Part shown: in pieces, positions 31,704 through 42,894 of the stretch | Layout: each line of letters starts with the position of its first letter | How positions within the stretch are numbered: the stretch's first letter is position 1 | Origin: Macadamia tetraphylla | Taxonomy: Eukaryota; Streptophyta; Magnoliopsida; Proteales; Proteaceae | Assembly (NCBI GenBank): GCA_022985045.1 | Contig: CM040970.1 | Coordinates: forward strand, 22,561,062-22,625,061 | Length of the DNA: 64,000 nucleotides | Direction: 5' to 3' | The notes under the pieces: generated by a model | What the model was told of the DNA's origin: nothing | Databases searched by the model: none | Seen by the model: only the letters and a program-made list of their open reading frames with translations | Made by a program: the position numbers and the translations under genes

Positions 31704-34498
31704 TGTCACACCCCGTTCACATAGAACTAGACCGGTGACCGAGTTAACTCGTTAACCCAAAACTTACCAAGATCATCTGATACAGTAACCACTACATAGC
31801 ACACACACATCTAATGAAAGCAATTTCTATATTTCAGCGGAAGTCTTACATGTATATACATGTAAATACCTCAATACTCTTGATACTCAAATTTTATTAC
31901 ATAATACATTTACATGTGGGTCCATAGGTGTGTTATATACACGAGAAATACAATTTAAACATCCAAAGCACAAAAGGGGTAACATCACAAAATAATCAAA
32001 AGGAATCCCAGGTTGGTATTCAATGTTGTTGTCCCGCAACACAACTCTCGCATGGACACTCGGTCCCATGGCCAAGATCTTCTGGGACCCACCAGTCCTT
32101 AGGTGAAAACTCCACAGTGGGTCCTGGCTCTACCTCTTCAGCTAGATAACCTACAAGATCATCGAAAAATGGAGTGTGCGTGGGATGAGCTCACTAGCCC
32201 AATAAGTGAAAAGAAAGACCATGCAATCATTCACAAGACAAATGAACCTATATGCATGCAAGTTCATTTTATTATCCTAATCCACCTAGACAACAATTCT
32301 AGGTCATAGGTCATGTGTTACTCACAACCATAATGCGCGTATGCCTCGGGTACGAGTTATGAACTCCATCCCATGATACGCCCATAGGATTGTCGGAGAA
32401 GGCCAGCCGTGGGTACTGAAAAGTAAAATGGGCCTTGCCCTAAATTAAAATAAAATAGGCCTTGCCCTGCATTAAATTAAAAGCAGTACAATTGACCCTC
32501 TTGTTATATCACCAAAATTGCCGACCGTCCTAGTGATTTTTCGGGCGTACTTTTAACCACCACGTTGTTACATAACCTTGGGCTTCCCCCTAGTGAATAC
32601 CCAACACTTAAACCCCTATTAGGAAGGGTCGTAGCACAGGGATACGTGATTCCTAATTGCATGCTCTTATATGAGATAGTACGACTGCATAGTGCCACTG
32701 CGTCTCATTCCAACGGCCACCAATGCATTTGTTTCCAAGCTGACTACGGCGTCTAATTGAGTAATGCATCATATTCAATAATTTAAAGTCATCCATCTCA
32801 TAATTCAAAGCAAGTATAGGCATTTTACAATTAAAGGTATCAGCATATCAAGTCATAAATGAATTTTATAATGCATACGTCAATGCATGCAAATGGCATT
32901 CATGAACGACTAGGCTATACACAGTAATGAAATGATGACATGGCTAGCCTACAACAATAATGGAATGATACAAAAACACTCCAAAAATAAAGTCAATGTC
33001 CTCTTCCCACTTACCTAATTGTATATAATGATCACCATTGGTACGAGGAAGATCCAGCATGCGATGACGCGAGTTTCTACTACAACCTATCATAAAAGAA
33101 GTCAAGTTTAGTATAACTCCATCTTAGGTTCACAACCAATGGAGTACAATGATCCCAACGCATTTAGATCATCATAGAAAGCTGTTTGACAAATTTGAGC
33201 CCATTTGGAACCCGAAAAGTCAGATTGGTGGGTCAACTAATGGGAGGTACCCGCCGGTCCTTGCCCGCCACTAGGCACAGGAACCTTGTTAGGAGGGGTT
33301 GGCCAGGAGCGGCGGGCTAGGTGCCCATCGGTCCTCGCTCGCTGCTCTGCCCAGGGGCTCTCCATGGATCAGCGGGTTAAGAGCGACAGGTCAGATGCCC
33401 ACCGGTCTTGCTCGTCGTCGAGCCAACACCCCATCTAGGATAGGTGCGCTCTGGGTTCCACCATTTTCAGGCACCCACCACTCAGAACCGAGATTCTGCT
33501 GTTCACTCATATTCTTCATCCCACCTTGGGGAAACCACCATGGGTCGATTCGACCGCATTTTCCACAAATCTAAGGTTCCATATCATGATTCCAATATAG
33601 ATCTAGGATTGATTATTCAAAGTTCTAAGCTTGGGTTTTACCTCTTTGCTTAAGAACACTTTAAAAACCTCAAATCTTCTCTCTAGCTCAAGAGATCAAC
33701 AAATGTTTCTCAAGTCTTACGATTTCGTCCTCTAAAACCTTCATAAACAACATGGAGGTCCTTTACTAAACCTTAGATTCACATTCTCTAGAGGGATTAA
33801 CAAGATCTAAAGGATTCCTACCTAAATCATTGGATTTCACTCAGGGTTTCATAAGGGTTTAAGAAATACCGTCTTTACTCATCTCAAATCATAGATCTCG
33901 AGATGAGGGTCACTAATCCGGTGTCGATTCAAAGGATCTGACCCCGACGACGCGCAACGATCATCTTCTTCCCCATTTCTTCCTTCTTTCCTTCTCTCTC
34001 CTTCGTTTCTCTCTCTTTTTTTCTTTTCTCACCCACTTTTTAAAACAATAAATGAGGGGAAAGAAAAGTAATAATTGCTATTTAAACCTGGGTCAAAATA
34101 TCTATTGACCAGAGTGGTAGGTCACACTGGTGGGTCCGACCCACCCATGACCACCCACCAATCGGCCAAAACTTAGCTGAATCATTGGGATTTCGATGGG
34201 GCTCGACCCTGACAAGCACTTCACCCTCGGTAATGGGTTAACACATGTACTTGACATAAAAAATGGCTACGTACCTTTATTATGTGTACATGACCTGATG
34301 ATACGTGCAAGTGCACGACTTGGGCACACGGACTTCATTAGGCACTGACTCCGACTTGTCTGGCCAACCCAAGTTTAGAGTCTCCCTTGCCATCATGTTC
34401 CATAAGGTACTCGCCTCGACTCGCTCGGGTTCAAGTCCTGCAAGACCACACCGAACCAACCAGGTAATTAGACCAGGTTTAGAAAGTAGGGTATCACA
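31704..34498 (-). mobile_element. Element B: 3' LTR
   Basis: A 2,795-bp LTR, starting at 31704 with tgtcacacc in plus orientation and ending gggtatcaca. On the minus strand it follows a polypurine tract (aaaagagggggtaaa at 34513-34499). It is homologous to 42895-45558. Left flank acgac (31699-31703), right flank of the element atgac (45559-45563). It contains about 107 bp (around 34095-34220) missing from the other LTR. Confidence 0.9.
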
Positions 34499-34559
34499 TT
34501 TACCCCCTCTTTTCTGAAAATTTTGTCTTTGAAATTGTAGTACCTTGCTGTCCAAAAGG

Positions 34560-35900
34560 ATGAGGGTACTTGGCTTGAATATCATCTTCTTTCTCCTAAG
34601 ACGCTTCTTCAAGTGAATATTGGCCCATCGCACCTTTATATGGAGCGATTGCGAAGAGTCTTTATTTTCTAGTCTAGGATTTTAGCAGGCTATTCTTCAT
34701 AGGTCATATCAGCTTCTAAATATTTCGATTCTACGAGCAGCGCATGTGATGGATCATAGATGTACCGCTTCAGCATAGACACATGGAACATATTGTGGAC
34801 ATTGCTGAGGGAAGGCGGAAGAGCCAACATGTATGCTACGAAGCCGACTCGAGCCAAGATTTCAAATGGGCCAATATACATCGGACTTAGTTTGCCCTTC
34901 CTATGGAATCTATGCAACCCTTTGGTAGGAGAGATTTTGAGGAACACCTTCTCCCCCTCTTGGAATTCAATGTCCTTCCTGCGGTTGTCTGCATAGCTCT
35001 TTTGGCGTGATTGTGCTATCTTAATCCTTTCCCAAATGACGTCACCTTGTCACATGTCATCTATATCATTTTTTATCCAAGCATTCGTCGCTCACCTACT
35101 TCATCCCAATATAGGGGCGTTCTGCACTTTCTGCCATACAATAACTCATACGGAGCCATCCCAATTGTGGTTTGATAGCTATTATTATAGGCAAACTCCA
35201 TGAGAGGTATGTATTCTTCCTAACTACCACTTATTTCCATTGCACAGGCCCTGAGCATGTCTTCTAGTATTTGTATGGTTTGTTCTGATTGCTAATCGAT
35301 CTGTGGATAGAAAGTAGTACTCAGATTCACTTGTGTCCCCAAGGCTTGCTAGAGACTCTTCCATAATCTAGATGTGAATCTTGGGTCTCTTCCTAATACA
35401 ATGCTTACCAGTACTCCATGTAAATGGACTATGTTATCCATATAAAGTTGGGCTAACTTGTCCATGGAGTAATTGGTTCTAATCGGGATAAAATGAGCAG
35501 TCTTGGTAAGCCTATCAACTACCACCTAAATTGCATCCATTCCTTTGGGTGTATAAGGTAGCCCTATGACAAAGTCCATGGTGATCCTGTCCCATTTCCA
35601 CTCCGGTATGGGGAGTGGCTGAAGAGTGCCATACGGTCGATGCCTTTCTGCCTTAATCTTCTAACACACAAGACATTATGCTACATACAAGGCAATAGTG
35701 GTCTTCATTGCTAGCCACCAATAGCTTTGTTTAAGGTATTTGTACATCTTCGTGCTTCCAGGATGAAGTGAGTATTCAGAAATATGTGACTCCTTCACAA
35801 TCTTATCCTATATGTCCATGTCATCAGGCACACACAACCTATCCTGAAATAGTAATGCCCCGTCGTTGGCTATTGTGAAGTCTGGGTCATTCATTGTCTG
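34560..35900 (-). pseudogene. Element B integrase and C-terminal chromodomain region, decayed
   Basis: Minus strand. The last good frame, 34947-34690, reads KLSPMYIGPFEILARVGFVA, then LPPSLSNVHNMFHVSMLKRY and LEADMTYEE. This is the integrase C-terminus just before the chromodomain of chromoviruses. Degraded sequence after it (34690-34560) still resembles the chromodomain start. The catalytic integrase core is upstream on this strand (about 35000-35900) and is full of stops. Confidence 0.72.
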
Positions 35901-37400
35901 CTCTTAAATTTTCAGCCTGATCCGTTGCAGCTCAGGATCCAAAGATTGTTTCGCTATCACCTCTTGTCTGATGGATGGATGTACCTGCAAGGCTGACAAG
36001 GATATGGTCAACTACTAGCATCATCTAACTGATGTTCTAGCTCCAAGGTTACCCCTTCATACATAAGGATTTCATCCATCAACACCGCCTCGTATCAGCA
36101 GTGGACTAACAGCTAAGTACGAAAGTGAAACTATCTGAGCCTTCCGATTTAGAGCATTAAACACCACATTAGCTTTGCCTAGGTGATATTAAATATCACA
36201 ATCATAGTCCTTCAAAAGCTCAAGCGATCTTCTTTGCTTCCTATTTAAATCTCGTTGGGTGAAGAAGTACTGAAGGCTTTTGTGATCACTGTATATCTTA
36301 CACTTCTCCCCATACAGATAATGATGCCAGATCTTCAAAGCAAATATGATTACTACCAGTTCTAAATCATGAGTGGGTAGTTCTTCTCATACTCCTTAAG
36401 TTGCCTGGATGCATATGCTACCACCTTGCCATGTTGCATAAGAACACAACCCAACCCTATCTTGGATGCATCGGTATAGACTGTCATCCCACCTGTACCA
36501 TTTGGAATGGTCAATACAGGAGTTGACATTACCATTTCTTCAATTCTTGGAAGCTGTTCTCACACTCTTCTGACCACTCAGACTTCACACCCTTCCTAGT
36601 CAACTTGGTCATCGGCACAGAAATCCAAGAAAAGTTTTCAATGAAGCATCGGTAGTAGCCTACTAAGCCCAAGAACCTTCTAATTTCTATTACATTCTTG
36701 GGTGCCTCCCACTCTACTACAACCTTTACCTTGTCTGGATCCACTTTGATTCCATTCTCAGATACCACGTGTCCTAGGAATCCAACTTGCTTGAGCCAAA
36801 ATTCACATTTATTGAACTTGGCATATAATTGCTGCTCTCTTTATCTTTGTAGTACCATTCTTAGGTGTCTTGCATGTTCTTCCTCTCACTTTGAGTAAAT
36901 CAAGATGTCATCGATGAAAACGATGACCCACTTATCAAGGACATCATGAAATACCCTACTTATTAAATCCATAAAAGCAGTCGGTGTATTGGTTAATCCA
37001 AAATATAGCACCAAGAATTCATAATGACCATATCGGGTTCTAAAAGTTGTCTTTGGTATGTCACTGCTCTTTATCTTGAGTTGATAATAACCTGACCTAA
37101 GATCAATTTTTGACAACACCTTAGCAAGCACCTTGCAGTTGATCAAACAGATCGTCGATGCGTGGCAATGGATACCGGTTCTTAATGGTTAACTTGTTTA
37201 GTTCCCGGTAATCAATGCACATGCTCAAACTATCATCCTTTTTCTTAACAAATAAGACTGGTGCACCCCAAGGAGAGACACTTGGGTGTATAAACCCCTT
37301 TTTCAAAAATTCATGTAACTGTGTCTGTAGCTTCTGTAACTCGACTGGTGCCATTCTATATGAAGCCTTTGAGACTAGGGCAACTTCAGGAATTCAATCA
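35901..37400 (-). pseudogene. Element B reverse transcriptase and RNase H, decayed
   Basis: Minus strand, three overlapping open pieces. 37354-37121 has LQTQLHEFLKKGFIHPSVSP, WGAPVLFVKKKDDS and CIDYRELNKL. 37146-36886 has KIDLRSGYYQLKI and the catalytic VIVFIDDILIYSK. 36768-36529 has PKNVIEIRRFLGLVGYYRCF. RNase H follows to about 35950 with stops. A frameshift lies at LQGAC near 37125. It is closest to the same Tekay/Del-like branch as element A. Confidence 0.87.
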
Positions 37401-37457
37401 ATGGCAAACTCCAGCTCCTTGTTAGGCGATAGTTGGGTTAAATCATCTGGGAAGACA

Positions 37458-37958
37458 TCAGGGAATTCCTTGATTACCCCTAATTCCTCCACCGACATCT
37501 AGTATTGATGTAAGGTAGCTCTGATTTCCATCTTCTAATAATTTCACCGCCTGCAATGCAGAGATAATAGTCTTTCTAGGTCGCTTTGACATTTCAGCTT
37601 GATATACAAGCTCTTCTCCTTCATTATTCATCATCTTAACTTGTTTCTCGGCACACATCACATTTTCTCGATGGACCGACAGCCAATCCATTCCCAGAAT
37701 GACATTAAAATTTTGTATGTTAAATTTGATAAGCTGGGCATCCAATTTCCTTCCACTAATTTCCACTAAACATGGCCCACACACTTCTTTCAACTGTTCT
37801 ACCATGCTGGTAGGCGTGCTAACAACTAACTTGCATTCTAAGGTCTTGGATGGCACATCAAGCTTCCTAGCAAATCTCTTAGACACAAATGAATGCGAAG
37901 TTCTAGAGTCAAATAAGACATATGCAGATATACCTGATACAGATAAGACACCTAGCAT
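37458..37958 (-). pseudogene. Element B aspartic protease with altered active site
   Basis: Open minus-strand frame with AYVLFDSRTSHSFVSKRFAR at the active site, where relatives have DSGAS or DTGAS; here the Gly is Arg. The downstream NVILGMDWLSVHRENV is conserved. The glycine after the catalytic Asp is essential in retropepsins, so this copy is predicted inactive. Confidence 0.82.
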
Positions 37959-38099
37959 TGCATTGTATATAAGTATAATAGGTTACTCAAAATTTATCAC
38001 CAAAATCTTTTAATTAGAATGTACCTGCTACTACTTCAGTACTCGCTTCGGCCTCTTCAGCTATTAAGGCATACATCCTTCCCTGAGGCTGGTTTCCCT

Positions 38100-39540
38100 G
38101 AGTCAATGCGGGTCTATGGACAGGGGCCGATTTGGTGGTGCCACTGCTGGGTACTAGCAATCCTTGGCAAAGTGCCCATACAAATGAAAATTATAGCATT
38201 GGTTCAGTGGTGCCTGAGTTGGAGTGGGAGCTCTCTGTACTGGTCCTGGTGCAATTGGAGGACGAGGGGGTCTCGAGGCCATAGGCACTATGCTAGTGTT
38301 AGGAGAGAAAGATGTAGTGCCCGATTCACTAGTGGGTCAGGAAGGATAACCTAATGGCCTGTAAGGCTGTTGGTAAGAGGGACCATAAGAGTATGACCCA
38401 TGAAAGCTCTTGCACGGGCCACTCGAACCAGCATATGGATTTTCCCTCTTTCACAGTCTTGGTGTAAGGGGTGGCCCTCCCTTATGCTTGTCTTCATTGT
38501 CTTGGCTTTTTGCACGATCAGTGCATAATCAGTTAAGTCCAACACCTCCAGCACTATACCAATAGATGTCTTCAGACCTTTCAAAAATTTCTGGGCTTTC
38601 TCCTTATCCGACTTCATATGGCGAGGAGCAAAATAAAATAAGCTTTCAAATTGTTGCTGATAATCCAGAATAGTTTTGCTTCCTTGAGTTAGTGCCATAA
38701 ACTCCAACTCTTTGTGGTCTTTGAAGCTCTTTGGATAGTAATTTGATAGGAACAATTCCTTGAATTGTTCCCAAGTAGGCTCCTGGTGAGTTGCCATCAA
38801 TATAGGTTTGGAAGCTTTCCACCAAGAATCAGCTTCATTTCTAAGTTGCAACCTACACAGATAAGCTTCTGTGCCTCTGTACACTCTACAATATCAAATA
38901 TTTTCTCCAACTCTTGTATCCATCGATCTGGCTCCAATGGGTCATTACCCATCTTGGTGAAGATAGGGGGCATGTACTTCTTAAAGACTCCACCACCTTT
39001 GCCATAGTGGTGGATGATGTGTGGTAAGGTCGATAAGCCAAATAGTATGGATAGGGTGGAGGCATCATGAATGGAGGAGTTCCAAATGGTGGAATCGGAG
39101 GGGTACCTCCTGGTTGTCCTTGAGGTGTAACCCCAGGGGGTGTTCCTCCAAGTTGTACCCCAACTCCTGACCCCACAGGAGGGTCCTGTGGAGTAACCAC
39201 CCAAGGTGGCTAACCCTACTGGGTAGGGTTCAAGTACTATTGCATAGTAGCCATAAAAGTCTGTTGCTGCTGAAGCAACTACAACTGAAAGGCCCCTTGC
39301 GACTGTTGTTTAATTGTCGCAACATCACCAGGAGTGATGACATGTGAGGGACCTAGAATTTCGTTCACGGGTGGGGTTACCCTAAACTTCGTGATCCACT
39401 TGTAGTGGTGGATGTGAGGATTGCCCCACAGGTCAAGGTTCATGGGAAATTGGTGGTCGACCAATAGAGCGGGGACCACGAGAGGTACCACAGGCACGAC
39501 CACCGGATCTGGTGTGTACCACAATGACCTGTACCTGATT
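38100..39540 (-). pseudogene. Element B gag, decayed
   Basis: The N-terminus starts near 39540 and is followed by Gln-rich sequence (LLQQQQTFMATMQ) and a Gly/Pro-rich stretch (GGTPPGVTPQGQPGGTPP). The capsid has ADSWWKASKPIL, TWEQFKELFLSNYYP, LEFMALTQGSKTILDYQQQF and APRHMKSDKEKAQKFLKGL. The zinc knuckle at about 38150-38205 reads CYNFHLYGHFAKDC: the second Cys of CCHC is Phe. Frameshifts lie near 39280 and 38890. Confidence 0.82.
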
Positions 39541-39795
39541 TATACCAAAATGTAACATTGATTAAGTGCCACAGTGTATATGTATAAGCTTGTAATCAAT
39601 TGCACTTCACATCATAGGTTGCATTGATGCACCACACCACATGATCAAACGCACTCGTAATTATTTACCAAAGCATAAGTTGGTCACACAATGATGCCTA
39701 ACTACACGGCAAAATACCCCTATTGGCACCCAATTGGGTCCCACTAAGCGCAGAACACGAAAATTTCCAGACTCAGGCCATTCTAGGCCTTGATA

Positions 39796-39870
39796 ACCAA
39801 ACCGACGGGCAAGACCGGCGAGCAAGGTCAAGCTGGGGCCTGTCGGTTGGCAGTCCGCCAGTTGCGTCCG
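39796..39870. repeat. GC-rich motif shared with the element B LTR
   Basis: Contains gacgggcaagaccggcgag, with cctgtcggttggcagtccgc after it. The LTR (33240-33440; also 44395-44600) carries the complement of ggcgggcaaggaccggcggg and related repeats. The internal copy lies 17-90 bp upstream of the TTTTAAAA box of the antisense ORF, as the CACCGG cluster does in element A. Confidence 0.55.
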
Positions 39871-39886
39871 AGCAACTTTAAAGGGG

Positions 39887-39894
39887 TTTTAAAA
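39887..39894 (+). promoter_or_regulatory. TATA-like box for the antisense ORF of element B
   Basis: TTTTAAAA, about 145 bp before the predicted splice donor (CTCAA|GTAAGT at 40032) and about 350 bp from the start of gag on the opposite strand. The leader after it is pyrimidine-rich (cccaccctttctttattctc). Confidence 0.45.
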
Positions 39895-40031
39895 CCCTTA
39901 TTTTCCCACCCTTTCTTTATTCTCTCTAAACTCCAAGCTAGGGCTATTTGAGGGTCCATTCCAACACTTCAACTCACGATCTCACTCAACAAATCGGCGT
40001 TCATCTCTTCTTCATCATCTCAAGTACTCAA

Positions 40032-40921
40032 GTAAGTTCCCTTTTCTCCATTTTCTCTTTGAGAATGATGTTTTTCGGTATTCTTTCATTATATAAAACT
40101 TAGAATCTCATCATATACTTCATTTGTTCCATGGAATGCTTGTTTCTTGACAATGTGGTGATCCATATAGGGAGAAAATCACAAAATTTTGCCCTAATTT
40201 CTCTATTTTAGGGTTTTCTTTTAATCTTTCTTCTTTAATGCAAATCGATGGCTCAAATGCTATTCTTCACTCTCAATGCACACACACATTAGTAAAGAAA
40301 TCATTTCTATTCGTGTGTGCCTAGGTTTTCCTTTCTTTTATCATGAATTTACTCCTTTATGGTCAAAATCCTTTGAACAATTGAGGGTTTTCCTCATTCC
40401 CCCCTCCTTTTTCTCTTATGAATAATGGACACAACCATACACACCTCTACCCATTTGTAGTAAATTTATCTCAATAATTCCTTTGCAAAGATGCATAAAT
40501 TTTCCTTTATGATTGTCTCAACTTTACTCATATAAAATCCCCTACTTTTCCCCAAGTTATTGTTTTGGAATTTCTATCCATTTTCCCTTCAATGCTAATG
40601 AAACTATTTGCCACCATTGTGCTCTTTGTTGTCTATTTATTGCATTTGGGCCATAAGAAAATATCTTTACCCCTACTTTCTTTCATCTCTATTTATTTGA
40701 TGAGCAACATTGACTAATTACATATATTACATATATATATATATATTTAAATTTCGCCACTTAGCATCATTGCATTTTGAAATTGGCAATCGTATTTTGA
40801 AGTTTTATCACCTATGTCACATTTCTTAGGGTTCATCACCCCCCCTTTTATAATGTTGCTTATCACATTCTCTTCATACTCCTTTGTTATGTATACTTAC
40901 AAATTTCCTTGGTGCTTTCAG
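40032..40921 (+). other. Predicted intron in the antisense leader of element B
   Basis: Donor CAA|GTAAGT at 40032, acceptor GTGCTTTCAG ending at 40921, one base before the ATG at 40923. The 890-bp interval is AT-rich with T-rich tracts and no long ORF, as expected of a plant intron. It mirrors the 167-nt predicted intron in element A. Confidence 0.55.
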
Positions 40922-40922
40922 G

Positions 40923-42401
40923 ATGTTGTCAAAGAAGGGTATAGAGGCTGCCTTTTCTTCCAAAAGATGGAAGACCACCACCTCTAAGGGAAGAAATGCA
41001 GTCCCAGGTTCCTCTTCATCTCGGGTCCGACCCACAAGGGAGCCTTCTGTCGATCCCACGGACTTTGACGAGGGTTTGTTCCATAGCCTCGAAGCGACTG
41101 TGGCATGGCCGATCTTCTCCAGGAAATCCGTTATGATGGAGAAGACAGTGGTGACAGAAGATTTTGTAGCTTTTCAGTTGATGGAGAAATTCACAGCCCT
41201 GGGTTGGCAATCCATGCTCCACCCTGATGGTCCATGCTATGAGGACCTCGTCTGATACTTTTATTGCAATTTGGAAGTCTCCTATGAGAATGAGGAGTAC
41301 TCCCTCACCAACCTGGTGAAGGGAGTAAACATCGTCCTGACTATGGATCTATTGGTAGGAATCTGGGTATCTTAGCTGAGGGTGTCCATTTCTATGATCC
41401 CCCAAGGATAAAGGCTGTGGGCCCAGACTTGAGCCCAGAGATGTAGGAGCATATCTATAGGACCATCTATGGAAGGAGGGAGTATCCATCGTCTAAGACA
41501 ACTTATACCATTGATGCTCAGGTGTTTGCACTCCTGGCCCAGTTTAACCTGCTCCCTAGAGTGGGTCATAGGAACCAGGTGAGCTTTATGATAGCCTACA
41601 TTGCCTTCTACATTTATGTGGCCTTGGATGAGGGTGCTTCCCGACTTTGCCTCCCTTATGTCATGATGAAGACCATGGAGTACCACACGGCTCACCCCAA
41701 TGACTCGATTTCTCCTATGGAAGATCACTTACCAAGGTCTTTGAATACTTCCATGTGGATTTGTTGGGTGAGGAGGGGAAGTATCCAGGGGATAGGTTCA
41801 ATAGAGAGAATTTGAGAAGGATGGGATTGCTAGTGCCAATGGGTGCACCTCAGGAGGTGGCAGAACAAGGGCTAGAGGATATGGAGGGAGAGTATGATAG
41901 CGAGGAGGACAAGGACTACATTCCTCATGATGATGAGATCCTCGAGGAGGAGCCCGTAGAAACCATGGCTGTTGATCTGCATTTTAGAGCTCCACCACCT
42001 TTAGGTGGGGCTTTTGATTTTCAGAGATTGGTGGATAGCATTAGTGCCCTGAAAGACAGGCAAGACAAAATTTTAGAGTGTGTGGAGGGGAGTGCAACCC
42101 CATGTTTTCCGATTCAGCATTGATTAGGAAGGATAGAGGCCAGCTTCCAGTCCTTAGCCGAGGACTTGGATAAGGTTTCTGAAGGAATTGTTGCTGACTT
42201 CCACCGAGTGAAGAAGGAGATCATCTTGACGAATGACAGGTTTGACTTTACGACCGTCATTTCAAGTGCCCCTCATGGCCTAGAGGTGGGGAAACTTTCA
42301 TCATGGATAACGACGATTGATGAAGCGGCAGATCCTCCCTCTACTTTATCTTGCCTTGGAGATCCTCTACTTTCCTTCTTTTCTATCTTTTCTGTCTGAT
42401 A
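40923..42401 (+). pseudogene. Element B antisense ORF (plant transposon-type protein), decayed
   Basis: Plus strand, opposite to gag-pol of element B, between gag and the 5' LTR. Starts at ATG 40923 with a basic N-terminus (MLSKKGIEAAFSSKRWKTTT). The middle has FQLMEKFTALGWQSMLHPDG, YFYCNLEVSYENEEYSL, then FALLAQFNLLPRVGHRNQVS and IAFYIYVALDEGASRLCLPY. Then come an acidic part (YDSEEDKDYIPHDDEILEEE) and a helical C-terminus (LVDSISALKDRQDKILECV). Motif order equals the antisense ORF of element A. It is broken by a TGA at 41253 (one C-to-T from CGA), frameshifts near 41370 and 41750, and two further stops. Confidence 0.78.
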
Positions 42402-42871
42402 GTGATAATTCTGATACCTTGGTGGTTGTATATTCCGATACATTACTATGGTTTAGAACTTGGTAGTATTTATGTGGATGTTTATAACTTTTTGGATAAG
42501 TTTTACTTATTTAATTATCTTATTGTAGTTTGGTGGTGACAGTGTCTGTCAACCCACTTCTTTTGTAATATGCTTATGTGTGATTTATCAAGTGGCTTCT
42601 TTGTAATTTTTTTTTTGGGAAATTCAATATAACACCGATATGCTGCTAAAATTTTCATTAAATTTTTGCATTCTTTAGTTTATGGAATTGACTAATTGAT
42701 CTTTTGTTACTCTATTTAAGTTATACCCTCATATATATAATGGAATGCAAGAATTTAGACTTTTTCATTTTATTACAGGTTTTAGTTCTTTAAAGCTTTT
42801 ATGTTTACCCAACCCCGGGGTTCTATTATAAGATTCTAAGGGATCTATCATGTATGCCATGAGTGGGTAGA

Positions 42872-42892
42872 GCATCGTGCTTTGATACCACA
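42872..42892 (-). other. Primer binding site of element B
   Basis: On the minus strand TGGTATCAAAGC begins two to three bases after the 5' LTR end at 42895. It matches the initiator Met site of element A with one change. It fixes the orientation of element B as minus. Confidence 0.85.
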
Positions 42893-42894
42893 GT

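Noticed and set aside
31887..32756. Short frames on both strands in the LTR of element B
   Set aside because: They lie fully inside the LTR and the matching frames in the other LTR are broken differently.
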